Program-made: the position numbers and the translations under genes
Notes under the pieces: generated by a model
Told to the model about the DNA's origin: nothing
Database searches by the model: none
The model's input: only the letters and a program-made list of their open reading frames with translations
Source of the DNA: Pseudanabaena sp. M085S1SP2A07QC
GTDB taxonomy: Bacteria; Cyanobacteriota; Cyanobacteriia; Pseudanabaenales; Pseudanabaenaceae
Direction of reading: 5' to 3'
NCBI GenBank assembly: GCA_020404895.1
Contig: JADBWK010000032.1
Location: 1 to 64,000, forward strand
Length of the DNA stretch: 64,000 nucleotides
In this document: piece after piece, positions 44,673-55,313 of the stretch
Numbering within the stretch: the first letter of the stretch is position 1
Layout: each line of letters opens with the position of its first letter

Positions 44673-46619
44673 TTATTTTCTACTTGCCGCGAGGCGATGC
44701 TGAATCTCTAGATAAACCAGCAACGCATTCACATCCGCAGGATTCACCCCACCAATGCGGCTAGCCTGCCCAATCGTCATCGGACGAATCTTACTCAGCT
44801 TCTCTCTTGACTCTTTAGAAAGAGTCTCGATCGCATTGTAATCAATGTCAGTTGGTAACTTGCGATCGCTATGTTTCGCGACCTCCTCAATTTGATGTGT
44901 TTGGCGCTGGATATAGCCCACATACTTGACTTCGATTTCCGCAGCCAGACGCTCAAATCGATTTAAGTCAGGATCAGCTAAGCCATAATGAATTAATTCG
45001 GCATAGTTAAACTTAGGACGACGCAACAAATCAGAAAGAGTAATTGCTCCACGAATTGCTTCACCTGTTTCGGCAGTAATCCTTTTCCCAAGCTCATCTT
45101 TTTCCTTCACGCGAGTTTCATTGAGGCGTTTTACTTCTACATAAACACGCTCCTGCTTATCACAGAAAAGTTGCCAACGACGATCATCGACTAATCCAAT
45201 CTCGCGTCCAATCGGCGTGAGTCTGTGATCGGCATTATCTGATCGCAAAATCAAGCGATATTCAGAACGGCTAGTCAACATCCGATAAGGTTCGCGCAAT
45301 TCTTTCGTACAGAGATCATCAATCAAAGTCCCGATATAGCTACTAGCCCTTGGTAACACGACCATCTCTTTACCCTTTGCATAGAGCGCCGCATTCATAC
45401 CCGCAATTAATCCTTGCGCAGCAGCCTCTTCATAGCCCGTAGTTCCATTAATTTGACCAGCACAAAATAGACCTTCGATTAATTTGGTCATCAAGGTCGG
45501 ATAGCACTGAGTCGCAGGGATATAGTCATATTCCACAGCATAGGCAGCGCGGAGCATATGGCAATTTTCTAGACCAGGGAGAGTTCGCAACATCTGTAAT
45601 TGAATATTCTCAGGCATTCCCGTAGAGAAGCCCTGAATATAAAGCTCAGGAATATCACGACCCTCTGGTTCAATAAAAATTTGATGGCTCTCTTTGTCAG
45701 CAAAGCGAACAATTTTATCTTCAATGCTAGGACAATAGCGCGGTCCCTTGGCATCGATAAAGCCCCCATAGACAGGCGTGAGATGCAGATTTTCACGAAT
45801 GATGCGATGGGTTTCCGCAGTGGTGCGCGTTAAATAACAATTCATTTGTTCGCGCTCTACCCAAGCACTCGGATCGAAGCTGAACCAGTTATGCTCCGTA
45901 TCCGATGGTTGGACTTCCATTTGGCTATAGTCCACACTGCGGCGATCGACTCGCGCAGGTGTGCCAGTTTTGAGGCGATCTGTAACAAATCCCAAAGCAT
46001 TTAGTGTCTCAGTGAGTCCTGCCACTGCAAACTCCCCAGCCCGACCTGCGGACATGGAGCGATTACCCACCCAGATCTTGCCATTGAGAAATGTGCCAGT
46101 TGTCAAAATCACAGCTTTACAACCATAACCCACGCCAAACTGAGTTTCGACTCCAATAATTCCTTGATTTGCATCTAGCAATGTATTAATCACCGTTCCC
46201 TCGCGCACGGAGAGATTCGGCTCATTCTCGACTACCGTTTTCATTTCGGCGGCATATTCGCGCTTGTCAGTTTGCGCTCGCAAGGCCCAAACTGCGGGAC
46301 CACGCGAACTATTAAGAATCCGCTTTTGCAAATAGGTGCGATCGGTGATCTTGCCAATTTCGCCGCCGAGGGCATCGACTTCATGGACGAGTTGCGATTT
46401 GGCGGGGCCACCAACGGCGGGGTTACAGGGTTGCCATGCAATGCGATCGAGGTTGAGAGTGAGGAGTAAAGTTTTGCAGCCCATTCTTGCCGAGGCGAGG
46501 GCGGCTTCACAGCCTGCATGTCCTGCACCCACGACGACGACTTCAAATTCATCAAGAAACTGTATTTGATTGGGGACTTGATTGGCTGAATTTATTGAAT
46601 TACTCTTTATCTCGCTCAT
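44673..46619 (-). CDS. mnmG: tRNA uridine-5-carboxymethylaminomethyl synthase MnmG (GidA)
   Basis: With MnmE, MnmG installs cmnm5 on U34 of certain tRNAs. The FAD-binding start [20 protein letters not shown] and the motifs [40 protein letters not shown] and [20 protein letters not shown] are intact. The 648-residue length is normal, with a short N-terminal extension ([14 protein letters not shown]). MnmA, which thiolates the same base, is encoded at 57.4 kb. Monocistronic. Confidence 0.98.
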   Translation of the reverse strand: MSEIKSNSINSANQVPNQIQFLDEFEVVVVGAGHAGCEAALASARMGCKTLLLTLNLDRIAWQPCNPAVGGPAKSQLVHEVDALGGEIGKITDRTYLQKRILNSSRGPAVWALRAQTDKREYAAEMKTVVENEPNLSVREGTVINTLLDANQGIIGVETQFGVGYGCKAVILTTGTFLNGKIWVGNRSMSAGRAGEFAVAGLTETLNALGFVTDRLKTGTPARVDRRSVDYSQMEVQPSDTEHNWFSFDPSAWVEREQMNCYLTRTTAETHRIIRENLHLTPVYGGFIDAKGPRYCPSIEDKIVRFADKESHQIFIEPEGRDIPELYIQGFSTGMPENIQLQMLRTLPGLENCHMLRAAYAVEYDYIPATQCYPTLMTKLIEGLFCAGQINGTTGYEEAAAQGLIAGMNAALYAKGKEMVVLPRASSYIGTLIDDLCTKELREPYRMLTSRSEYRLILRSDNADHRLTPIGREIGLVDDRRWQLFCDKQERVYVEVKRLNETRVKEKDELGKRITAETGEAIRGAITLSDLLRRPKFNYAELIHYGLADPDLNRFERLAAEIEVKYVGYIQRQTHQIEEVAKHSDRKLPTDIDYNAIETLSKESREKLSKIRPMTIGQASRIGGVNPADVNALLVYLEIQHRLAASRK

Positions 46620-46726
46620 TGCCTGACAGACCTGACCAACAAAACTGTATTCTAGCCCAAAATCATTAGTGTCATATGTTATTCATTGAGACATGATTTG
46701 GGACAAATCAAACATTGCCTACAGTC

Positions 46727-47008
46727 ATGCAGACTATTGCAGAACCAGCAAAATCTCTACCTAAACAACCGATCGCTACAAAAGCCATTATCTGGGTTCT
46801 ATTTTTGCTGTGGACGTTTTCTCAAGTTGTCCAAGATGCGATCGCTTATTCTCCTTTCTATCACTATGGACAACTGGTGTTGTGGTCAGAAGGAATGCCC
46901 AACTATGGCTATTTCTGGCTACATGTGATTTGGCTGCTGTGGACTAGTTGTGCTTTTGCCTTTCTTGCCCATTGGGCATACCAACGCGGTCGGGCTATTG
47001 AGTCTTAG
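46727..47008 (+). CDS. Small two-helix membrane protein
   Basis: The 93-residue product from ATG 46727 (MQTIAEPAKSLPKQ) is preferred to a TTG four codons upstream. There are two hydrophobic segments (about residues 20-40, AIIWVLFLLWTFSQVV, and 65-84, FWLHVIWLLWTSCAFAFLA), with aromatic-rich sequence between. No family was recognised. It is convergent with the following gene, and the two stops are joined by a palindrome. Confidence 0.6.
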   Translation: MQTIAEPAKSLPKQPIATKAIIWVLFLLWTFSQVVQDAIAYSPFYHYGQLVLWSEGMPNYGYFWLHVIWLLWTSCAFAFLAHWAYQRGRAIES

Positions 47009-47044
47009 GATAAAGAAGAGTCGCTAACGCGCCTCTTCTTTATC
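47009..47044. terminator. Palindrome filling the gap between two stops
   Basis: GATAAAGAAGAG / CTCTTCTTTATC with a GCG-rich loop occupies exactly the space between the stop at 47006-47008 and that at 47044-47046. Confidence 0.88.
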
Positions 47045-47472
47045 TAGTTTGAGCGTAATTGCTCAAGTTGCGATCGCAAACTTGCTAGCTGTTGTGTGAG
47101 TTCCTGAATCTCATCACGCATACTTGCTTTAACTGATTTATCAGATTTCTCTGTGCCATCAGGTACATTGTCATCAACGGTCTTAGCAGTTGTGGTTACA
47201 GTGGTTAAACCTGCCGATTCAGAATTAGTGGTATTGCTAGTACCATTTACCTGCTGTGCAATAAATTTATCAACATAGCTACGAGCCTCAGCTTCCGTAG
47301 TTACACCCTTTTCAGCAAGCTCTTGAGTAATTTCGTCAAAACTGCGCCCCAACCTTCTGAAATTTTCTTCGCGCTTGGCGGGATCTTGGATTACCTCAAG
47401 CAGTGATGAAGTTGCGCCTAGTGTGACGTAGTAGCCTTTTTGAAAAAGCTTTTCTAAGTCGATGGTATCCAT
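47044..47472 (-). CDS. Phasin-like small coiled-coil protein
   Basis: The 142-residue protein has an amphipathic N-terminal helix pair (about residues 8-70, LEKLFQKGYYVTLGATSSLL, EEARSYVDKF-like AEARSYVDKF). A Thr/Ser-rich linker (about 75-110) and a heptad C-terminal helix follow (RDEIQELTQQLASLRSQLEQL, last 22 residues). The layout resembles phasin or polyhydroxyalkanoate-granule-associated small proteins, but the resemblance is structural only. Soluble, monocistronic. Confidence 0.6.
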   Translation of the reverse strand: MDTIDLEKLFQKGYYVTLGATSSLLEVIQDPAKREENFRRLGRSFDEITQELAEKGVTTEAEARSYVDKFIAQQVNGTSNTTNSESAGLTTVTTTAKTVDDNVPDGTEKSDKSVKASMRDEIQELTQQLASLRSQLEQLRSN

Positions 47473-47619
47473 AAAACTCCTGCGAATGTGTAGTTTTGTA
47501 ATATATTCTAGCCGATCTCCTCTTGATCAAACTCATATAGAGGTTTTCCAATGACTGGTGTACCAAGATTACTTAGCAAAGCACTACGAATTATTGTAGA
47601 GTCAAAAAGTTGTTCTAGT

Positions 47620-47790
47620 TTTAACGGGGATCAGCCGTTGAAAAAGCGAAATTAAGTAGATTATTTGTATCTGCTTAGTTTAAAGAAAGGGGAAAGTTTG
47701 GTGAAAGTCCAACGCTGTACCGCAACTGTAAAAGCAATAAAATCATCAGATGCTTAAAGTCAGGATGCCCACTAGAACTAATTTCATCGT
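47620..47790 (+). ncRNA. Cobalamin riboswitch
   Basis: Core elements in order: GGGGAAAG (about 47689), GGTGAAAGTCC (47700-47710), CTGTACCGCAACTGTAA (about 47715-47731) and the B12-box-like AGTCAGGATGCCCAC (about 47758-47772). These are the conserved blocks of AdoCbl/B12 riboswitches. The 5' boundary is approximate. It ends just before the hupE start at 47813, so cobalamin should repress this transporter gene. Confidence 0.9.
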
Positions 47791-47812
47791 CTATATCTGC
47801 GAGTTACAGAAT

Positions 47813-48481
47813 ATGAATTTATCTAAGCTTGTTGCATCAGTCCAGTCTAAGGCGATCGCGATCGGTTTTAGTCTCTTGGTTGTGGCTAGTCCCGCATCAG
47901 CACACCACCCCATGGGTGGAAAAATGCCCAGCACTTTTTTTGAAGGTTTTTTGTCAGGTCTAGCCCACCCTTTGATTGGAGTCGATCATCTTGCATTTAT
48001 TGTTGCTGTTGGTTTATTTGCGGCAATTAAACCCCAAGGCATTTTGATTCCTATTTTCTTTGTTTTATCAGCGATGCTCGGTACAGGAATTCATTTGTTA
48101 GGCATTACCTTACCTGTAGTTGAATTAGTAGTATCAGCATCCATCTTGTTGTTTGGAATTTTGATGGCACTCAAGAGTAGCCCTAACGTTTTAATGATGC
48201 TTGGGCTATCCGTTGTTGCAGGATTATTTCACGGCTACGCTTATGGCGAAGCGATTTTTGGTGCACAAACCACAGCTTTAGTTGCTTATTTATGTGGATT
48301 TACCGTAATTCAGTTAGTGATTTCAGGCGCGGCATTTTTTGTTGGTCAAAAAGTGATAAAGGGTGATTTTGCTCAAGTCGCTCCTAACTTGCGATCAGCT
48401 GGATTGGTGATTTGTGGAATTGGGGCAGCATTCCTAGCAACCAATATTTCATCTCTAATTCTGTCAGTACCTAAGGGTTAG
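47813..48481 (+). CDS. hupE: HupE/UreJ-type transporter, probably cobalt uptake
   Basis: Start ATG 47813 (MNLSKLVASVQSKAI) follows the riboswitch directly. The longer frame from 47750 runs through the riboswitch and is rejected. A signal-like N-terminal helix ends at PASAHHPMGG. The metal motif AHPLIGVDHLAF and about six helices identify HupE/UreJ, which moves nickel or cobalt. Control by a cobalamin riboswitch points to cobalt as the substrate (inference). cobW follows 100 bp later, with a palindrome between. Confidence 0.92.
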   Translation: MNLSKLVASVQSKAIAIGFSLLVVASPASAHHPMGGKMPSTFFEGFLSGLAHPLIGVDHLAFIVAVGLFAAIKPQGILIPIFFVLSAMLGTGIHLLGITLPVVELVVSASILLFGILMALKSSPNVLMMLGLSVVAGLFHGYAYGEAIFGAQTTALVAYLCGFTVIQLVISGAAFFVGQKVIKGDFAQVAPNLRSAGLVICGIGAAFLATNISSLILSVPKG

Positions 48482-48498
48482 AGAAGTTTTTCCTTGAC

Positions 48499-48534
48499 AA
48501 AAGTAGTGGCAATTCATGAATTGCCACTACTTTT
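48499..48534. terminator. Loop-less 36-bp palindrome after hupE
   Basis: AAAAGTAGT + GGCAATTCATGAATTGCC + ACTACTTTT, 18 bp after the stop. Same core as 744-773 with different arms. Confidence 0.85.
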
Positions 48535-48583
48535 GATTCCCTACTTGTAAAAGTGGGAGCTTTTAAATTTTTTAGAGAAGATT

Positions 48584-49624
48584 ATGGCAGCGAAAATACC
48601 TGTAACTGTGATTACTGGATTCTTAGGCAGTGGCAAGACCACGCTGATTCGGGAACAGTTGCAAAATAATCAAGGTCGGCGGATTGCTGTACTTGTAAAT
48701 GAATTTGGCGAAATTGGTATTGATGGCGATTTGCTACGTTCTTGTCGTGTGTGCGATGAAGATGGCAAAGAAATCACTCCAAACATTGTGGAATTGACAA
48801 ACGGATGTCTTTGCTGCACCGTACAGGAGGAGTTTCTGCCGACCATGCAAGAACTACTGAAAAGACGCGATCTCATTGACTGCATTCTGATTGAAACATC
48901 TGGATTGGCTCTGCCAAAGCCCTTAATTCAAGCCTTCCGTTGGCAAGAAATTCGCAATGGGGCAACTGTTGATGGCGTGATCGCAGTTGTCGATTGCGAA
49001 GCTGTAGCAAGTGGAAGACTGGTGAGCGATCTTGATGCTGTAAATGCGCAACGGCAAGAAGATCCTAATCTCGATCATGAAACTCCGATTGAGGAGCTAT
49101 TTGAAGATCAGTTGGCTTGTGCAGATTTAGTGGTACTGACTAAGACCGATTTAGTAGATGCAGAAGCTCAAGCTAAGGTGCAGTCTTGGTTAAAGCAAGA
49201 ATTGCGCGATGGAGTTAAGGTTGTTGCTTGTGATGAAGGCAAGATTAGCTCAGAGATTCTCCTAGGCTTTAATGCGGCAGTTGAGGATAATCTCGATACA
49301 CGTCCTAGCCATCATGATACGGAAGAAGAGCATGAGCATGATGATGATATTAATTCGATTAATATCGTGACAGATCGCGCTTTTGAGCCAACTCAGCTAC
49401 TTACCTCGCTCAAACAAGCGATCGCTGATCAGGAAATCTATCGCATTAAGGGCTTTGTGAATGTGCCGAATAAGCCGATGCGCATGGTGTTGCAAGGTGT
49501 AGGCGATCGCCTTGAGACTTCCTATGATCGCTTATGGGCAAGTGACGAGCCTCGTCAAACCCGTTTGGTATTTATTGGTCAAGCCTTAGAGCGATCGCAA
49601 ATTGAATCAGCACTTAGCCTTTAA
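48584..49624 (+). CDS. cobW: CobW, GTP-dependent metallochaperone for cobalamin synthesis
   Basis: Walker A GFLGSGKTTLI, the metal motif CLCC (in VELTNGCLCCTVQEEF), the G-motif TKTDL, and a His/Glu/Asp-rich loop (SHHDTEEEHEHDDD, about residues 245-260) identify a COG0523 GTPase. The RSCRVCDEDGKEITPNIVEL region is typical of CobW proper, which is thought to deliver cobalt to the chelatase. The CobW C-terminal domain spans about 265-345. Its place after riboswitch-hupE and before cobG supports the cobalamin role. Confidence 0.92.
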   Translation: MAAKIPVTVITGFLGSGKTTLIREQLQNNQGRRIAVLVNEFGEIGIDGDLLRSCRVCDEDGKEITPNIVELTNGCLCCTVQEEFLPTMQELLKRRDLIDCILIETSGLALPKPLIQAFRWQEIRNGATVDGVIAVVDCEAVASGRLVSDLDAVNAQRQEDPNLDHETPIEELFEDQLACADLVVLTKTDLVDAEAQAKVQSWLKQELRDGVKVVACDEGKISSEILLGFNAAVEDNLDTRPSHHDTEEEHEHDDDINSINIVTDRAFEPTQLLTSLKQAIADQEIYRIKGFVNVPNKPMRMVLQGVGDRLETSYDRLWASDEPRQTRLVFIGQALERSQIESALSL

Positions 49625-49644
49625 AACATTCCAAAACATTCCTC

Positions 49645-49709
49645 AGATCTCCGACTTTTTCTGTGCAAGCAAAGGTAATCTTCAAGTTTGCAGAAAAAGT
49701 CGGAGATCT
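49645..49709. repeat. Hairpin repeat AGATCTCCGACTTTTT (copy 2)
   Basis: Inverse orientation relative to 14669-14731. Stem AGATCTCCGACTTTTT / AAAAAGTCGGAGATCT, and loop with the complement of TTACCTTTGCTTGC. Stem changes relative to copy 1 are compensated on both sides. It separates cobW and cobG. Confidence 0.8.
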
Positions 49710-49735
49710 CAACCTCTATCTTTTTAAAATAAAAA

Positions 49736-51163
49736 TTGCAATCTACCACAGCTATTTGTCCTAGTCTTTTTAATGCTACCTCTGCCGAAGATGGCATTCT
49801 TTCACGTATGCGCTTACCAGCAGGCTTAATTACCTCTGTGCAATGTGAGGTAGTTGCCAACATCGCTAATCAATTTGGTAATGGCGAAATTCAAATTACT
49901 AACCGCGCTAATTTGCAGATTCGCACTAGTCAAGCTCTAAGTTTTGAGACGCTTCTCGATCTACAAGACTATAGGCTAGCCTCTAGTGAGGCAAACACTG
50001 ACGGATTGCGTAATATCATGGCGAGTCCAACCGCAGGGATTGATCCTCATGCCCTAATCAATACAATTCCTTTTGTTAAACAATGGAATTTCTATCTAGC
50101 AAATCATCCTGAATTAGAGATTCTATCTCATAAATTTAGTGTTTGCTTTGATGGTGGCGAAACGATTAGCATAAGCGATCGCCCTAATGACATTTGTTTT
50201 GTAGCTGTTGAGTTTGATCACGAGATTTATTTTGAGCTGCGTCTGGGTAGAGATCACGGTGATGCTCCATCGGCAGTAGGTCGATTAGTTTATCCGCAAC
50301 AAACTTTAGAAGTTCTTGCTGCTTTAGCAGAAGTCTATCGTGAATATATGGAACAGAAATTAAATACTACAAATCATTGTGCCAGACCTCCCCGATTAAG
50401 AGAACTGATCGGCGCTTGGGGTGTAGATCGTTATTTGCAACTTGTTGAAGCGAAGCTTGGTTATTCATTAAGACGCTCATCCTTAGAGCTTCTCTCACAG
50501 AAGAGTAGAACAAGAATTGCTTATCATCATTTGGGTATTCACAGTCAACGTCAATTGGGACTAGCTTATATTGGGGTGGTCATTCCATTAGGAAGATTGA
50601 CTGTACTCCAGTTCCAAGGATTAGGGGATTTGGCGAGACAATATGGTGGTGGTGCGTTAAGGTTGACTCCTTGGCAAAATGTTCTGATTACGGATATTGC
50701 GGAGGCGCAAGTTGAACAGGTTACGCGAGAAATTAATGACTTGGGCTTAAATATTTCTGCGAACCATCCCTATGCTGCGATCGCAGCTTGTTCTGGCTAT
50801 CATGGATGTAAGTCGGCACATACTGATACACAATCAGACGCTAAGCAAGTTGCAGCCTATTTAGAAAACTGCATCAAACTCGAACAGCCAATCAATATTC
50901 ATTTTTCAGGATGTGATAAGTCTTGTGCCCAGCATCATCCCAGTGATATAGCTTTGGTGGGAATTCAATCAAGAGACTCTAATCATCCCGAAGTTTATAG
51001 GGTTTATGTTGGTGATGGAGATACTGATTTTGGCAAGGAATTATATTCAGAATTCGCTGCTAAAGATGTTACAAATCTAATTGACCAGCTATTAAAGACA
51101 TATCAAAATCAGCGCCAAGATTCTACACAAACTTTTCGAGAGTTTGTCAATCAGCAACCCTAA
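49736..51163 (+). CDS. cobG: Precorrin-3B synthase CobG
   Basis: This sulfite/nitrite-reductase-like protein has two ferredoxin-like halves. The family iron-sulfur/siroheme cysteines are visible as ACSGYHGCKSAH and FSGCDKSCAQHHPSD (about residues 350-405). GEIQITNRANLQIR and GALRLTPWQNVLITDI are the paired half-motifs. CobG is the O2-dependent ring-contraction enzyme of the aerobic route. The likely start is TTG at 49736 (MQSTTAICPSLFNATSAEDG); no ATG fits before the conserved CP. It may share the transcript of hupE-cobW, although a hairpin intervenes. Confidence 0.9.
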   Translation: MQSTTAICPSLFNATSAEDGILSRMRLPAGLITSVQCEVVANIANQFGNGEIQITNRANLQIRTSQALSFETLLDLQDYRLASSEANTDGLRNIMASPTAGIDPHALINTIPFVKQWNFYLANHPELEILSHKFSVCFDGGETISISDRPNDICFVAVEFDHEIYFELRLGRDHGDAPSAVGRLVYPQQTLEVLAALAEVYREYMEQKLNTTNHCARPPRLRELIGAWGVDRYLQLVEAKLGYSLRRSSLELLSQKSRTRIAYHHLGIHSQRQLGLAYIGVVIPLGRLTVLQFQGLGDLARQYGGGALRLTPWQNVLITDIAEAQVEQVTREINDLGLNISANHPYAAIAACSGYHGCKSAHTDTQSDAKQVAAYLENCIKLEQPINIHFSGCDKSCAQHHPSDIALVGIQSRDSNHPEVYRVYVGDGDTDFGKELYSEFAAKDVTNLIDQLLKTYQNQRQDSTQTFREFVNQQP

Positions 51164-51225
51164 AAAAAAGCGGCGCATTGCGCCGCTTTTTTAATAATGG
51201 TCGGCGCATTGCGCCAAACATTATT
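51164..51225. terminator. Two adjacent palindromes after cobG
   Basis: AAAAAAGCGGCGC-ATT-GCGCCGCTTTTTT (51164-51192), then AATAATG...GGCGC-ATT-GCGCC...CATTATT (51193-51225). They lie between the convergent cobG and gyrB. Confidence 0.88.
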
Positions 51226-51235
51226 ACATTTTTGT

Positions 51236-53191
<1,956 letters not shown>

Positions 53192-53390
53192 TTATGTCAT
53201 TTGCAAGAGGTTTTCAAGAAAATTCTTTGATATTAAGAAAAACTTTGTAGACACTCTTGATAGTGTTTTTAGGATGTGTTTTGAGCAAAGACTCAAAAAC
53301 ACTCTGCCATTATAGCTTAAAAGCCTTACAGATATATCAAAACCATCTCAGATTAAGTTTTTACATGCCTTATGCAAATACAAAAAAGCA

Positions 53391-53429
53391 AAAAAATAAA
53401 GGAGGTGCAAAGCACCTCCTCTATTTTTT
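53391..53429. terminator. Palindrome 3' of DUF4189 gene 1
   Basis: AGGAGGTGC-AAA-GCACCTCCT with A and T tracts. It terminates the minus-strand DUF4189 gene before gyrB. Confidence 0.82.
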
Positions 53430-53449
53430 TGGAATTTAAAGACTTTACT

Positions 53450-53806
53450 TTAGCGATCAGTACAAGCCCAAACAGCAATCTCGCAACTACCATTACCACA
53501 ACTGTTTAGAGCGTTGCGTTGAGCTGAGTCTTTGTCAACATTCCAAGCCCAACCTAAGTAGCCGCCGCCTTTAGCGACAGCACCACAAGCATTTGCAAAC
53601 CAAACTTGGACATCACAGCTACTACCGCAATTGGCAAGCGCCGCATATTCTGCTTCTGCTCGACTATCATAGTTGTAAGCATAGCCATAAGCACCATCAG
53701 AACCAGTTGCTACTGCGCCATATTTGTCTCCAGCAAACGCAGCTCCAGCTCCAACGCCTTCAACCAAAAGAAAAGCTGCCGCAATAAATACTAGATACTT
53801 TTTCAT
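53450..53806 (-). CDS. Secreted DUF4189 protein, paralogue 1
   Basis: The 118-residue product has a signal peptide (MKKYLVFIAAAFLLVEGVGA...AFAG, cleavage near residue 26). A DUF4189 domain follows, with alternating AGxAWN-like motifs: YGAVATGSDGAYGYAYNYDS, EAEYAALANCGSSCDVQVWF, GYLGWAWNVDKDSAQRNALN. Six cysteines (in NCGSSC, NACG, SCGNGSC and WACTD) should form periplasmic disulfides. DUF4189 function is unknown. Tandem with a close paralogue at 53979-54338. Confidence 0.85.
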   Translation of the reverse strand: MKKYLVFIAAAFLLVEGVGAGAAFAGDKYGAVATGSDGAYGYAYNYDSRAEAEYAALANCGSSCDVQVWFANACGAVAKGGGYLGWAWNVDKDSAQRNALNSCGNGSCEIAVWACTDR

Positions 53807-53870
53807 AAGTTCTCCTATTTGAGATTAGGTAATTAGCACATAAATATAATTAAAATCCAATAGCTCTTAA

Positions 53871-53944
53871 CGCTTCAAAAACAAGGTGATTTAATTCTTT
53901 TGACCTCGTTTTGCGGATATACATCCTAAGTTTGTTTATGAGCC
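53871..53944 (-). pseudogene. Decayed copy of the gyrB 5' region
   Basis: The stretch TTCAAAAACAAGGTGAT...TTGCGGATATACATCCT aligns, by hand with one inserted base, to gyrB 53035-53104 (codons for [20 protein letters not shown]). By my count about four of five bases agree. It has the same orientation as gyrB and lies just 3' of the second DUF4189 gene, as gyrB lies 3' of the first. This indicates tandem duplication of a DUF4189-gyrB5' unit. Confidence 0.75.
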
Positions 53945-53978
53945 CCCGTTATTTTTGGAGGCATGTCCTAGTCAAAAG

Positions 53979-54338
53979 CTAATGATCAGTACAAGCCCAC
54001 ACTTGGATAGCGCAGCTACTATCGTTACAGTAACCAAGAGCTGTGCTTTTAGCAGTCTCTTCGTCAGTAGCAGCAGCCCAACCCAAATAGCCACCACCAC
54101 CTTTCGCGACAGCAGCACAACCATTGCTAAATGTAACTACTTCTGTACAACTGCCCTCACATGCAGAAAGTGCATATGCTTTTGCATCTTCTCCATTATC
54201 AAAGTTATAAGCCCAACCATAAGCCCCACCAGGTCCAGTGGCGACAGCACCATATTTCCCCCCTGCGATCGCATCTCCAGCACCAACGCCTTCAATTAAA
54301 AGAAAAGCTGCTGCAATAAATCCTAGATATTTTTTCAT
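53979..54338 (-). CDS. Secreted DUF4189 protein, paralogue 2
   Basis: The 119-residue product is closely similar to paralogue 1: signal peptide MKKYLGFIAAAFLLIEGVGA, domain motifs YGAVATGPGGAYGWAYNFDN, GYLGWAAATDEETAKSTALG and the end CAIQVWACTD. The cysteine pattern is shared with small shifts (ACEGSCTE, GCAAV, YCNDSSC). It probably arose with the gyrB fragment by tandem duplication. Function unknown. Confidence 0.85.
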   Translation of the reverse strand: MKKYLGFIAAAFLLIEGVGAGDAIAGGKYGAVATGPGGAYGWAYNFDNGEDAKAYALSACEGSCTEVVTFSNGCAAVAKGGGGYLGWAAATDEETAKSTALGYCNDSSCAIQVWACTDH

Positions 54339-54703
54339 TTGTTCTCCAATTTGCGAGTAAGTATTCTCCGATCTGACACTTTTGTTTCAATAAGTTTAGT
54401 TATTCCCATGCCCTTGTAGATTGTACCAACAAAAAAAGATTTCTTTACACTTTAAAAAATTTTTTCAAATGGTTACATTCGCGAAGCCCTGCAATGGATT
54501 TTGTGTTTTTATTTGTGGTGGGTTTGACAGTAAATTACGGCAAAGTTTGTTTTCATCGGAAATTATTTTTATTCCAAAACTCTTGCCAAAATTCCTGAAA
54601 AAACGAACCAATAAGTTTTTTGAAAGTTTTGATTCGCAGTACTTCCAAAAAAAACTCGCTCATCTGGGGAAGTAGGTGAAATGGCAAAAGTGATAATACC
54701 CAA
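54339..54703. other. Intergenic, no gene seen
   Basis: AT-rich. A plus-strand frame at 54421-54675 has no protein-like character. Promoter of the DUF4189 gene is expected near the left edge. Confidence 0.4.
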
Positions 54704-54945
54704 CAAATTACGATTCAACCGCAGGTAGAGGTAACGACTTTACCGACTACGACAGTCTATACCGATGAATCTGATGCTTACAATCGTATACCTGCTTCTG
54801 GTCGTGAGCGTCAAACTGTTTGTCACTCTCAGCGCGAGTATGCTCGCGATGAAGATCAAGATGCTTTTTGTGAGGTTCATTGCAATACTCTGGAGGACAT
54901 TCGCAGATCAAAGATAGAGAATTGTCAGTCTTTTCGCAGGTGTTT
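54704..54945 (+). pseudogene. IS1595-family (ISXO2-like) transposase remnant
   Basis: The frame reads TTTVYTDESDAYNRIPASGR, then TVCHSQREYARDEDQDAFCE and VHCNTLEDIRRSKIENCQSF. It corresponds to the region TDEWxGYN...HxxREWARDDDGDGxREVHxNTxEG of ISXO2-like transposases. The catalytic first half is missing, and it is cut off by the double-hairpin element at 54946. Confidence 0.75.
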
Positions 54946-55047
54946 TACCAATTCAGAGAAGTGTGGTCACACTTCTCTGAATTGGTAAAACAAACCCTGT
55001 AAGGGTTTTAAAAGCACAAAATGGCATAGCCATTTTGTGCTTTGGTA
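54946..55047 (+). mobile_element. Double-hairpin element, copy 2
   Basis: TACCAATTCAGAGAAGTGTG start, hairpin AGAGAAGTGT/ACACTTCTCT, spacer AAACCCTGTAAGGGTTTTAA, hairpin CACAAAATGGC/GCCATTTTGTG, end TTTGGTA. It has complete TACCAA...TTGGTA-type ends. Confidence 0.85.
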
Positions 55048-55074
55048 TTAGGCTTGGAATTGAGCCGACAATAA

Positions 55075-55245
55075 GACGGAGAAATGCGCTTCCACGATCG
55101 CGCAACAGCCCAAAAACTACACAGCACAGTAGACCCAGCAGCAGCTAAATTTACGGCTGAACAAAGGAATTTAAAACTAGCTGACAAGTTACGTGAGTTA
55201 GGTATTGATCTTGATAATCTTAGGACTTACGCAAAAACGCCCTGA
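55075..55245 (+). pseudogene. Uma2-like C-terminal fragment disrupted by a MITE
   Basis: The frame GEMRFHDRATAQKLHSTVDP...KLADKLRELGIDLDNL resembles the tail of Uma2 proteins (ADKLRELGIDPDNL). The reading frame then enters the element at 55221 and stops at 55243-55245. Removing the element and one 5-bp target copy restores GAT AAT CTT TAG, i.e. ...DNL-stop. The N-terminal part of the gene is absent. Confidence 0.65.
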
Positions 55246-55313
55246 AAGCCTCATTTTGCCGTAGGGGCAATTCATGAATTGCCCCTACGGCTCGTTCTTT
55301 TGCGTAAGTCCTA
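55221..55313. mobile_element. MITE with TAGGACTTACGC ends and 5-bp target duplication
   Basis: The 93-bp element is TAGGACTTACGCAAAA...TTTTGCGTAAGTCCTA, flanked by the direct repeat AATCT (55216-55220 and 55314-55318). The centre is the perfect palindrome CCGTAGGGGCAATTCATGAA and its complement, with the core seen at 744-773 and 48499-48534. No coding capacity. Confidence 0.9.

Noticed and set aside
47750-47812. Upstream extension of the hupE reading frame
   Set aside because: It lies inside the cobalamin riboswitch, and the ATG at 47813 gives a normal signal-like N-terminus.
54421-54675. 84-residue plus ORF
   Set aside because: Lys/Phe-rich translation of AT-rich DNA, no ribosome site or domain.
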